Shown: positions 41,133 to 49,109 of the stretch, in pieces | How the letters are laid out: every line of letters starts with the position of its first letter | Position numbering within the stretch: the first letter of the stretch is position 1 | Assembly: GCF_002954615.1 (NCBI RefSeq) | Contig: NZ_MSCJ01000001.1 | Span: 2,046,001 to 2,110,000, forward strand | Direction: 5' to 3' | DNA: 64,000 bases | Origin: Photobacterium angustum | GTDB lineage: Bacteria; Pseudomonadota; Gammaproteobacteria; Enterobacterales; Vibrionaceae | Translations under genes and position numbers: made by a program | Notes under the pieces: model-generated | Told to the model about the DNA's origin: nothing | The model's database searches: none | The model's input: the letters and a program-made list of their open reading frames with translations, nothing else

Positions 41133-42287
41133 TTAAATAACTACCATATCATCACGATGGATAGCCACGTGACCATGTTCGTAACCCAACACAAGGTGGA
41201 TTTCTTGGCTATGCTTTCCTGCAATTTTTGCCATATCTACACTCGAGTAGCGGCAAATACCACGTGCTAATAGGTTATTTTGTTTATCAAAGATACGCAC
41301 AACTTCACCGCGTTCAAAATCACCTTTTACCATGGTGATCCCTTTCGCAAGTAAACTACTCCCACGTTGTTGCACAGCAATGACAGCGCCATCATCAATA
41401 ACAATGTCACCGGCTGGAGGAGGCCCAGCTAAAATCCAACGCTTACGGCTTTCTAATGGTGATTCCAGTGGTAAGAAACGCGTACCTACAGATTTACCTT
41501 CCGCTAAATCAATAATGACATCAGGGCGACGACCAGCAGCAATGATCACTTCGATACCAGCTCGACGAGCCACATCTGCGGCCTGTAGTTTTGTTGCCAT
41601 ACCGCCAGTACCTAGACCACCAACAGTCCCCCCCGCTAATTTACGTAATGTTTCATCAATAGTATGTACTTCGCGGATGAGCTCTGCGTCAGGGTTATTA
41701 CGTGGATCGGCAGTGAATAAACCAGGCTGATCGGTCATCAGTAATAATTTATCTGCGCCACCTAAAATACCGACAAGTGCGGATAAATTATCGTTATCAC
41801 CCACTTTAATTTCTGTTGTCGCTACCGCATCATTTTCATTTACAACAGGAACAATACCGTTATCTAGTAAGGCGACTAACATATCACGCGCATTTAAATA
41901 ACGTTCACGATCGTTTAAGTCCGCGCGCGTTAATAGCATTTGACCGATATTGATCCCATAGATACCAAATAAGGTTTCCCACTCTTGAATTAAGCGACCT
42001 TGACCAACCGCTGCCAGCAATTGCTTACTCGCCATTGTTTTGGGCAGTTCGGGGTAACCTAAATGCTCACGTCCTGCTGCAATTGCACCAGATGTGACAA
42101 TAATAATTTTATGTCCTTGACGACGAAGCATCGCACATTGACGGACAAGCTCAACCATATGGGCGCGATCTAACTTCAGCGTACCGCCAGTAAGAACACT
42201 GGTGCCCAACTTAACAACAATTGTTTGTGATGCAGCAGATGCTGCAAGGTCTTGCTCTCGAGCATTAGTATTTTTGGTATCTGCCAT
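41133..42287 (-). CDS. proB: Glutamate 5-kinase ProB
   Basis: ProB phosphorylates glutamate in the first, feedback-controlled step of proline synthesis. The 384 residues have an amino-acid-kinase domain ([63 protein letters not shown]) and a C-terminal PUA domain (about 285-375). I place the start at 42287 ([12 protein letters not shown]), although its ribosome binding site is weak. An ATG at 42335 would add 16 hydrophobic residues unlike ProB. Confidence 0.96.
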   Translation of the reverse strand: MADTKNTNAREQDLAASAASQTIVVKLGTSVLTGGTLKLDRAHMVELVRQCAMLRRQGHKIIIVTSGAIAAGREHLGYPELPKTMASKQLLAAVGQGRLIQEWETLFGIYGINIGQMLLTRADLNDRERYLNARDMLVALLDNGIVPVVNENDAVATTEIKVGDNDNLSALVGILGGADKLLLMTDQPGLFTADPRNNPDAELIREVHTIDETLRKLAGGTVGGLGTGGMATKLQAADVARRAGIEVIIAAGRRPDVIIDLAEGKSVGTRFLPLESPLESRKRWILAGPPPAGDIVIDDGAVIAVQQRGSSLLAKGITMVKGDFERGEVVRIFDKQNNLLARGICRYSSVDMAKIAGKHSQEIHLVLGYEHGHVAIHRDDMVVI

Positions 42288-42490
42288 GGGGATCAAACAA
42301 AATATAAAGAAATAATATGTACTTTGTTTTATCAATACTGCTAATAAAGCACAAGAGAAAAACAGTGGCTAAATAGATATAAGTACGCAAATATTTAGTT
42401 AACCAACTGAAACGCTTACAAATCACACAAAATTATCATTAAGCCGCTAAATTCGGTTGTCTCAGACAGCAATATGTAAAAAAAAGATAC

Positions 42491-42523
42491 AAAAAAACCC
42501 ATCACTTCATTGGATGGGTTTTA
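42491..42523 (-). terminator. Terminator after crl
   Basis: On the minus strand AAACCCATC pairs with GATGGGTTT, followed by TTTT. It lies about 20 bases past the crl stop. Confidence 0.87.
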
Positions 42524-42542
42524 TAAATTTTGAGCAAATTAT

Positions 42543-42947
42543 TTATGCTAGCTCAGTAAGCGGTGTTTGCGTGAGTTCTGAAGATGAAGATAACGTTAAT
42601 TGGCATTCATCAACAATAAATGGCGTCAACTTACCGTGAAAATCTGATAATGTTTTCATTACCGCATCTTTATGCTTCGCGGGTAACTTTCCACTGTTCC
42701 ACTCACCATTTAAATCAAAACGGCCAAAGTCATAGCAATATTCATAACCATTATCGGTTGCCGTTAAAATTAACCACCAGCCCCAAAATTCACGTTGTTC
42801 TGGCTCTTTATCAGCATTAACACAACTGGCTAAACAATCAAAAAAGAACTGACCTTCTTTTGATTTTTTCTCACGTAAGTAAGGGCCAAGCGCAGTTAAT
42901 TTTGTCATTAAACGCCCATGAGGCGGAAAAAGAGTTGTCGAAGTCAT
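42543..42947 (-). CDS. crl: Sigma-S binding protein Crl
   Basis: Crl binds the stationary-phase sigma factor RpoS and favours its association with core RNA polymerase. The 134 residues carry the Crl pattern: GRLMTKLTALGPYLREKKS, FFFDCLASCVN, REFWGWWLILTATDNGYEY and CYDFGRFDLNGEWNSGKLP. The start at 42947 (MTSTTLFPP) is the best fit. An ATG seven codons earlier is possible. It is followed by a terminator and lies between proB and frsA, a neighbourhood common in vibrios. Confidence 0.93.
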   Translation of the reverse strand: MTSTTLFPPHGRLMTKLTALGPYLREKKSKEGQFFFDCLASCVNADKEPEQREFWGWWLILTATDNGYEYCYDFGRFDLNGEWNSGKLPAKHKDAVMKTLSDFHGKLTPFIVDECQLTLSSSSELTQTPLTELA

Positions 42948-43219
42948 TGCAAATCCATCCATAGTCAACTGCAGTGATGAGTATGCTAATACTCAAAATA
43001 ATATACTTCTAATAACGTTTTTTAATCATGTTGTTTATGTGCAACAAGATAGCTATCAGTATTTATATATTATGGTTGAATATGGATAAAATGCCAATGA
43101 AGATACGACATTTTATTAACAATATCATAGTGGTATAAAATAAAATGCGATATCCTCACGGTATTCCGTCAAGGTTTTGTCTCTATTTAACTGCCAGAGC
43201 CAAATAATTGTCTACTTTA

Positions 43220-44479
43220 CTACCCTAACTGCTCATTTAACCATTCAACGACAGTCGTTAATGAACGGTGGTAGCCATCATGAATCGGTTTTTCTGGTAA
43301 TGTTATCGCTTTGCCACCATAACTGGATAATGCTATTAACTGATTATCACTTTCAGGGCATACAGGATCATTTTTTAAACTTATCCCCAGCATTGGCATA
43401 TCAATACGACGGCGACCTAAAATTCCTTGGTGCTTTAACGACCATGCAGGAAGATGAGAAATGATACTAGTTTCTGATTGACCATTTTTTCCCATTCGGG
43501 ATGCTAAAACATCAAGATACATCCGGGGTATCTGCTCAATAAGCTTAGGTTGAGTCAACACGCTATGAATCGCGCCGCCCAAACTAATACAAGTTTTTAA
43601 ACGTGTTGGCTCCATAAAGCCTAAACGAATGGCTGCATTACCGCCCATTCGTAATCCTAGCATCGCAACTTTATGGTGATCGACCCAAGGTACATCACGG
43701 ATCTGCTGTAATAGCGCTTGATGAAGTCGACTGGTATCTTCAGTTAAATTCCAACGATCACAATGACCTACAGATGGCATATCCAGTGTCACCATCGCAT
43801 AACCTGCTGGGCCTAAATAATCTTCATATAAGCGCCACAAATCGCATTGCAATGTATCTAATCCACCGCTAACGATGACTGTGGGTAATAGTTTATCGGT
43901 ACGAGGCAAATGAATAAAAGCTTCAAAGGTTTTACCTTCATACTTGACATTAATCGTTCGCATATCATGCGGGCGTAACTCTATCGCTTCACGATAACTT
44001 TGATTGGCTTGCAATTCTGCTTGATCAGCTAATTGATCGCCTTTGATATACGGATACGCGGCAATACTGTAATGAGTGCTGGCTTTTAATAACAACTCAG
44101 AAGCTTTAAGTTTCTCACCTTCATTTAATAAAAGACGTGCTTGCTTCTGATAGTTTGCACCCAACTGCGACCATTCGTATGTCCAGTTACCTGGCTTATA
44201 GCCAATCACTGTATCAAGTAAATGTTCACTTGTACGTGGAGCTTTCGCACTCGCAATACGAGCAAGTACCGCTTCAAGCTCTATCGGATCGACACCCTGC
44301 CAAATCCATTGTGGACGGCGTAAAACACGGTACCAACCCGTTTCACTTTCGCCATCAAGTGCATTATTCACTTTTCCACTTCGCACATGGGCAATTTTAA
44401 CTAAATTCGAGGTTTCTTTTGACGTCGGTCTCGGGGCAAATAGCTTTTCTGATAAATTCTCAGGGGATGGCTCTGACAC
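43220..44479 (-). CDS. frsA: Alpha/beta-hydrolase-fold protein FrsA
   Basis: FrsA (YafA) is a cytosolic alpha/beta-hydrolase-fold protein that binds EIIA-Glc of the PTS in enterobacteria and shifts cells between respiration and fermentation. About 419 residues match the family: NLSEKLFAPR, WIWQGVDPIELEAVLARI, TVIGYKPGNWTYEW, MVTLDMPSVGHCDRWNLTED. At the position of the hydrolase nucleophile the sequence is GLRMGGN, without serine. E. coli FrsA also lacks it. The start is GTG at 44479 with GGAG 6 bases before it. Confidence 0.92.
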   Translation of the reverse strand: MSEPSPENLSEKLFAPRPTSKETSNLVKIAHVRSGKVNNALDGESETGWYRVLRRPQWIWQGVDPIELEAVLARIASAKAPRTSEHLLDTVIGYKPGNWTYEWSQLGANYQKQARLLLNEGEKLKASELLLKASTHYSIAAYPYIKGDQLADQAELQANQSYREAIELRPHDMRTINVKYEGKTFEAFIHLPRTDKLLPTVIVSGGLDTLQCDLWRLYEDYLGPAGYAMVTLDMPSVGHCDRWNLTEDTSRLHQALLQQIRDVPWVDHHKVAMLGLRMGGNAAIRLGFMEPTRLKTCISLGGAIHSVLTQPKLIEQIPRMYLDVLASRMGKNGQSETSIISHLPAWSLKHQGILGRRRIDMPMLGISLKNDPVCPESDNQLIALSSYGGKAITLPEKPIHDGYHRSLTTVVEWLNEQLG

Positions 44480-44552
44480 AGCACTCTCCAACGTAGGCGT
44501 GATAATTGTTAAGATGATATACCCAAAACGGGTTGTAGATGTCGATTTAACG

Positions 44553-44582
44553 CAAAAAAAAGACGCCTTTATGGCGTCTTTA
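44553..44582 (-). terminator. Terminator after gpt
   Basis: AAAGACGCC pairs with GGCGTCTTT (arms 44559-44567 and 44573-44581), followed on the minus strand by T5 or more. It separates gpt from frsA. Confidence 0.88.
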
Positions 44583-44643
44583 AAAACAATCTTAGTTTAC
44601 AGTAGCGAGTAGCACTACTCTAGACTGTAAGAGATTAAGCTAC

Positions 44644-45102
44644 TTATTTTTTAGCGATTGGATCGACAAAAGTAACCGCCATATCCCATGGTTGTTCAAT
44701 CCACGTATCTTGTGGAATATCAACAACATAATCATCAACTAAATGTTGACCAGCAGGCTTTGCGCATACTGTTACAAATTTACCACGTGGGTACAGTTCA
44801 CGAATTTTTTCAGCTGTACCGCCCGTATCGACTAAATCATCAACAATAATAAAGCCTTCACCATCACCTTCTGCTTTCTTGATCACACGCATATCACGCT
44901 GGTGATCATGATCGTAGCTTGAGATACATACGGTATCTACATGACGAATACCCAGTTCACGCGCCAAAATAGCAGCAGGAACAAGACCGCCACGGCTAAC
45001 AGCAATAATACCTGTCCACTGCTCAGCTGGTAGCAACTTTTCAGCTAGCTGACGGGTGTAAGTTTGCATGTTATCCCAAGTGATGATGAATTTATTACTC
45101 AT
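44644..45102 (-). CDS. gpt: Xanthine phosphoribosyltransferase Gpt
   Basis: Gpt converts xanthine and guanine to their nucleotides with phosphoribosyl pyrophosphate. The 152 residues match E. coli Gpt: [40 protein letters not shown], and the PRPP-binding motif [30 protein letters not shown] is the ribosome binding site. The purine permease gene lies upstream in the same direction, so uptake and salvage of purines are encoded together. Confidence 0.97.
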   Translation of the reverse strand: MSNKFIITWDNMQTYTRQLAEKLLPAEQWTGIIAVSRGGLVPAAILARELGIRHVDTVCISSYDHDHQRDMRVIKKAEGDGEGFIIVDDLVDTGGTAEKIRELYPRGKFVTVCAKPAGQHLVDDYVVDIPQDTWIEQPWDMAVTFVDPIAKK

Positions 45103-45171
45103 AGATAAAGAACCTCTGGATCAACGATGTTAAATCGCCATAAATAGATAAAGCTTTATGAAATCTAAAAC

Positions 45172-46461
45172 TTAAAGGAAAATTATTTTTGCTAGGAACA
45201 ATGCTGAAATAACCCAAACACTGATATTTACATCACGTCCCTTACCACTCATAGCTTTAACCGCAGCATAAGTGATGAAACCAAGGCCGATACCTTCAGC
45301 GATAGAATAAGTTAAAGGCATCAACAAACAAACTACAACAACAGGTGCAGCTTCTGTTAGATCGCGCCAGTCAATTGCCACCAACCCCGACATCATTAAA
45401 ATCGCGACGTAGAATAATGCGCCTGCCGTTGCGTAGGCAGGTACCATGCCAGCTAATGGAGCAAAAAATAGAGCGAGTAAGAATAATACACCAACCGTTA
45501 CCGCAGTAAGACCGGTACGACCTCCGACTGCGACACCGGACACACTCTCGACAAAAGAAGTGGTATTCGATGTACCCAATAAGGCACCAACAGAGGTTGC
45601 TGTACTATCGGCAAGTAACGCGCGATTTAAGCGTGGCAACTTGCCATCCTCACCGATTAAGTTTGCTTTTGTAGCAACACCGACAAGCGTACCTGCGGTA
45701 TCAAATAAATCGACAAATAAGAAAGCAAACACAATTGAAATCAGGCCAACTTCCATTGCACCCGAAAAATCTAATTGCATGAAAGTTGGTGCAATGCTTG
45801 GTGGCATTGACATAATGCCGCCATAAGTCACTTCACCAAATGCAATACTCACCCCTGTAACAATTAAGATTGCAATTAATACTGCGGCTTTAAAGCCACG
45901 GTGAACAAGCGCTATTGTTAGAAAGAAACCGAGTGCCGCCATTACAACAGGGAAACTGGTTAAATCGCCTACTTGTACTAACGTCGCAGGATTATCCACT
46001 ACAATGCCTGAGCTCTGTAATGCAATGAAAGCAAGGAATAAACCAATACCTGCAGAAATCCCGGTTCGTAGCGCCAACGGTATGGAGTTAATGATCCATT
46101 CCCGTACTTTTAATAAACTTAATACAATAAAGCACAAGCCTGATAAGAAAACAGCGGCTAACGCGACTTGCCATGTATACCCCATGCCTAGCACAACGGT
46201 ATAAGTAAAGAAGGCATTCAACCCCATGCCTGGTGCTTGTGCGACAGGATAGTTAGCAAAAAATCCCATCACAAAACAGCCGATCATTGCTGCTAAACAG
46301 GTCGCAACAAATACTGCACCTTTATCCATTCCCGTATTGGCTAGCATAGTAGGGTTTACAAAAATGATGTAAGCCATGGTCAGGAATGTCGTTAAGCCAG
46401 CAAGCAACTCCGTTCGCACATTCGTGCCGTGTTCCTTTAGTTTAAATAACTTCTCAAGCAT
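45172..46461 (-). CDS. Purine permease, AzgA-type NCS2 family
   Basis: This is an inner-membrane permease of the AzgA branch (guanine/hypoxanthine or adenine transporters such as PbuG, GhxP and AdeP). About 429 residues form 12-14 membrane spans. Motifs include LAGLTTFLTMAYIIFVNP, FANYPVAQAPGMGLNAFFTY, FDTAGTLVGVA and GTSNTTSFVESVSGVAVGGR. The start at 46461 (MLEKLFKLKEHG) matches the family, with AAGGA upstream. A PurR box upstream and gpt downstream support purine uptake. The exact base cannot be told. Confidence 0.9.
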   Translation of the reverse strand: MLEKLFKLKEHGTNVRTELLAGLTTFLTMAYIIFVNPTMLANTGMDKGAVFVATCLAAMIGCFVMGFFANYPVAQAPGMGLNAFFTYTVVLGMGYTWQVALAAVFLSGLCFIVLSLLKVREWIINSIPLALRTGISAGIGLFLAFIALQSSGIVVDNPATLVQVGDLTSFPVVMAALGFFLTIALVHRGFKAAVLIAILIVTGVSIAFGEVTYGGIMSMPPSIAPTFMQLDFSGAMEVGLISIVFAFLFVDLFDTAGTLVGVATKANLIGEDGKLPRLNRALLADSTATSVGALLGTSNTTSFVESVSGVAVGGRTGLTAVTVGVLFLLALFFAPLAGMVPAYATAGALFYVAILMMSGLVAIDWRDLTEAAPVVVVCLLMPLTYSIAEGIGLGFITYAAVKAMSGKGRDVNISVWVISALFLAKIIFL

Positions 46462-46503
46462 GTTTCTCAGTTCCTTGGAGATTGACACGTTAGTATTAAG
46501 CAA

Positions 46504-46519
46504 AAGAAAACGTTTGCGT
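46504..46519. promoter_or_regulatory. PurR operator
   Basis: AAGAAAACGTTTGCGT matches the PurR consensus (ANGCAANCGNTTNCNT) with one mismatch. It lies 43 bases upstream of the purine permease start, over its probable promoter. Purine-dependent repression of uptake is inferred. Confidence 0.75.
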
Positions 46520-46783
46520 CTTCAATTCGAGCGCGATTATAAACATCAGATCTATCAATTTCCAGAAAATATCGAGTAAATGCACAAAACTAAGACTAAT
46601 AAATTTAATTTTGTTTTTTTGACTTTTAAGAACAGATAATTAGCAATATAAAATCAATACATTAGCAAAAATATGCCAAATTAATATATTTCATCTATTT
46701 TATATTTATGAGATCTACAGCAATAAAACGTTTCTAAGGATCACATCACGATGTGTGCTAACTCGTTATGACGATTTAAAGGT

Positions 46784-46814
46784 AAAAAAAACGCCGCTTC
46801 AAAACGAAGCGGCG
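46784..46814 (-). terminator. Terminator of the RNA gene
   Basis: CGCCGCTTC (46792-46800) and GAAGCGGCG (46806-46814) form a perfect 9-bp GC-rich stem followed on the minus strand by T8 (46784-46791). It ends the transcript that starts near 47171 and is not linked to any longer ORF. Confidence 0.93.
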
Positions 46815-46914
46815 GCGAATGTTGCAAATAATCGATCACGATTATTTAGTATTCTCAAGTTAGGGGGTGAACAAGCTGTTCAGTTAACTAGTCAGCAACT
46901 AGATAACAAAATTC

Positions 46915-47004
46915 TTAGTAACCAAAGTAGTTAGGGTAAGTAAAGTTACCTGTATATACAGAGCGGTTATTCCAAAAGTGTGTAATTGAATCAAAAATTT
47001 TCAT
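46915..47004 (-). CDS. 29-residue small protein (VcdP-like)
   Basis: The ORF runs ATG to TAA for 29 codons with AAGGTGA 6 bases before the start. The peptide begins MKIFDSITHFWNNRSVYTGN and ends NYFGY, rich in aromatic residues, without a membrane helix or signal. It lies inside the terminator-bounded RNA unit. Its length equals that of V. cholerae VcdP as I recall it, which binds citrate synthase. Whether the sequence matches needs an alignment. If it is not VcdP, it is still a well-supported small gene. Confidence 0.7.
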   Translation of the reverse strand: MKIFDSITHFWNNRSVYTGNFTYPNYFGY

Positions 47005-47030
47005 TTTAAATCACCTTATAAATAAGTAAT

Positions 47031-47069
47031 CCAAATTAACCACATAAAAACTATGTGCTTAATCCTTGG
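47031..47069 (-). promoter_or_regulatory. Long hairpin before the small ORF
   Basis: On the minus strand CCAA-ATTAA-CACATA pairs with TATGTG-TTAAT-TTGG around a GTTTT loop, interrupted by a two-base bulge and one mismatch. It ends about 11 bases before the ribosome binding site of the 29-codon ORF. Confidence 0.65.
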
Positions 47070-47177
47070 AGGGTAAAGACCATCGTGGTCGCACTTATCT
47101 CGGTTCCATGGAGGCGATATCTCGGGTTCATCCTGAACGTGTACAGTGTTTTCTCATACCTTTATGAGACTGTCTAA

Positions 47178-47206
47178 ATCATAACCATTACGTAATTTAC
47201 TTTCAA
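47178..47206 (-). promoter_or_regulatory. Sigma-70 promoter of the RNA gene
   Basis: On the minus strand TTGAAA (47201-47206), a 17-base spacer and TATGAT (47178-47183). Two TGTGA half-sites at 47225-47238 upstream are CRP-like but do not form a good palindrome. Confidence 0.75.
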
Positions 47207-47544
47207 GCATTTTTTTTAAGCTCGTCACACTTTTCACAAAAAAACATTGTTAAACAACTTTACGCGTAATTTATTTTCAATTTTGATCGGTTAAATGTGC
47301 ATTTATGATCAAAAAAATAAATATAAGAAATAATAAACTCAATATATAAAAGTAAAGCACCGTTAAATACTAATTCATTATCGTATTCGTGGTTTAAGAT
47401 TTTACTTTTTTCTCTACCTCCACCGTAGTCTGAATGATATGCTAAAAAAAATGCGATAGAGTAAATCGCTACTTATATATGTCATTTGGCGGCTAATAGC
47501 CTGACAAGTGCCACTGGACCAATATTCTATAAAGGTAGGCTTCC
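47207..47544. other. Divergent intergenic region, RNA gene/pepD
   Basis: About 340 very AT-rich bases without a gene. They contain the CRP-like half-sites at 47225-47238 and must hold the pepD promoter, which I cannot fix. No other hairpin stands out. Confidence 0.4.
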
Positions 47545-49005
47545 GTGTCTGAAATCAGTCAACTATCTCCTAAAGCTGTATGGCAATTTTTCGATCAAAT
47601 TTGTTCGATCCCTCACCCTTCTAAATATGAAGAACAATTAGCACAATTCATTGTTGAATTTGCAAAAAAAGAAGGCTTAGACGTTTGCCGTGATGAAATC
47701 GGTAACGTGATCATTAAAAAGCCAGCAACAGCAGGCATGGAAAACCGTAAAGGTGTGGTACTTCAAGCGCACATCGACATGGTTCCACAAAAAAATGAAG
47801 AAACAGTACACGACTTCACAACCGATCCTATTCAACCTTTCATTGACGGCGAGTGGGTAACAGCAAAAGGCACAACATTAGGTGCTGATAACGGTATGGG
47901 TATGGCAAGTTGTCTTGCGGTACTGGCAGCTAAAGATATCGAACATGGCCCATTAGAAGTACTACTTACTATTGATGAAGAAGCAGGCATGACAGGCGCT
48001 TTTGGTCTTAAAGAAGGTTGGTTAGAAGGTGACATCCTACTAAACACTGACTCTGAGCAAGAAGGCGAAGTCTACATGGGTTGTGCTGGCGGTGTAGACG
48101 GCGCAATCACACTGGATATAAAGCGTGAAGCAACACCTGCTGATCACCAAGCAATTAAACTAGTCCTAAAGGGCTTAAAAGGCGGTCACTCTGGTTGTGA
48201 CATTCATACTGGCCGTGGTAATGCAAACAAATTACTGGCTCGCTTTTTAGTCGGTCACGCAGACGAGCTAGGCTTACGTATTAACAACTTCACAGGTGGT
48301 AGCCTACGTAATGCAATTCCACGTGAAGCATCTGCGATTGTTACCCTACCAGCTAAACATGTTGATCAACTAAATTCATTATTTACTCATTACCAAGCGT
48401 TACTAAGTGCTGAGCTTGGTCATGTTGAAACTGATATCAATTTATTTACAGAGACGACTGAACTGCCAGCAGATGTGATGGTAATGTCAGATCAAACACG
48501 TCTAATCAATGTACTAAACGTCTGCCCTAACGGTGTTATCCGTATGAGTGATGACATTGAGGGCGTTGTTGAAACCTCTCTAAATATGGGTGTTATCACG
48601 ACTGAAAACGATAAAGTGATCGTACTTTGCTTAGTACGCTCTTTAACTGACTCTGGTCGTAGCTATGTAGAAAGCATGCTTCAATCATTAGCAACCTTAG
48701 CAGGCGCACAATGTGAGTTTTCTGGTACATATCCGGGTTGGAAACCAGACGCCGATTCTGAAATCATGCACGTATTCCGTGACATGTACCAAGAGATGTA
48801 TGGTAATAAACCCAACATCATGGTGATCCACGCAGGTCTTGAGTGCGGCTTATTTAAAGAACCGTACCCTGAAATGGACATGTTATCATTTGGTCCTACC
48901 ATCAAGTTCCCACACTCACCTGATGAGAAAGTGAAAATTGATACTGTTCAAATGTTCTGGGATCAAATGATTGCAGTACTTAAAAATATTCCTGTTAAAA
49001 AATAA
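47545..49005 (+). CDS. pepD: Aminoacyl-histidine dipeptidase PepD
   Basis: PepD is a cytosolic M20-family metallopeptidase that hydrolyses Xaa-His and other dipeptides. The 486 residues include SIPHPSKYEEQLAQFIVEFA, metal ligands in LQAHIDMVPQKN and GADNGMGMASCLAV, and the catalytic glutamates in DEEAGMTGAFGLK. HAGLECGLF is near the C-terminus. The start is GTG with AAAGGTAG upstream. A perfect terminator follows. Confidence 0.96.
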   Translation: MSEISQLSPKAVWQFFDQICSIPHPSKYEEQLAQFIVEFAKKEGLDVCRDEIGNVIIKKPATAGMENRKGVVLQAHIDMVPQKNEETVHDFTTDPIQPFIDGEWVTAKGTTLGADNGMGMASCLAVLAAKDIEHGPLEVLLTIDEEAGMTGAFGLKEGWLEGDILLNTDSEQEGEVYMGCAGGVDGAITLDIKREATPADHQAIKLVLKGLKGGHSGCDIHTGRGNANKLLARFLVGHADELGLRINNFTGGSLRNAIPREASAIVTLPAKHVDQLNSLFTHYQALLSAELGHVETDINLFTETTELPADVMVMSDQTRLINVLNVCPNGVIRMSDDIEGVVETSLNMGVITTENDKVIVLCLVRSLTDSGRSYVESMLQSLATLAGAQCEFSGTYPGWKPDADSEIMHVFRDMYQEMYGNKPNIMVIHAGLECGLFKEPYPEMDMLSFGPTIKFPHSPDEKVKIDTVQMFWDQMIAVLKNIPVKK

Positions 49006-49020
49006 ACTAACGGAATAACA

Positions 49021-49059
49021 AAAACGGGCTTAACGTGATCTCATGTTAAGCCCGTTTTT
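49021..49059. terminator. Bidirectional terminator between pepD and dinB
   Basis: AAAACGGGCTTAAC pairs with GTTAAGCCCGTTTT, a 14-bp stem with A and T runs on either side, between convergent genes. Confidence 0.93.
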
Positions 49060-49109
49060 ATATGTACTGTAATAAATGCGTTAACAGAGTAGATTCAGTT
49101 TTCATCTAA

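Larger units (their letters stand above)
46784..47171 (-). ncRNA. Probable dual-function regulatory RNA (VcdRP-like)
   Basis: A stand-alone transcription unit of about 390 nt has a good sigma-70 promoter, a strong intrinsic terminator, and in between a hairpin-rich leader (CTCATA/TATGAG, GTTCA-GGA-TGAAC, long stem 47031-47069), a 29-codon ORF (46915-47004) and a 3' segment containing UUCACCCCCUAACUUGAG. The design and the 29-residue ORF recall VcdRP of Vibrio cholerae, a dual-function RNA that represses sugar transporters by base-pairing and encodes VcdP, a citrate synthase activator. The assignment is from memory and not verified by alignment. The ends are predicted. Confidence 0.7.

Noticed and set aside
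45446..45826. 126-codon open frame opposite the purine permease
   Set aside because: Antisense shadow of a membrane protein gene, without a ribosome binding site or known motifs.
47075..47160. Leader of the RNA gene as a known riboswitch
   Set aside because: I compared it with glycine, purine, lysine and cyclic di-GMP riboswitch cores from memory and found no match to their conserved segments.
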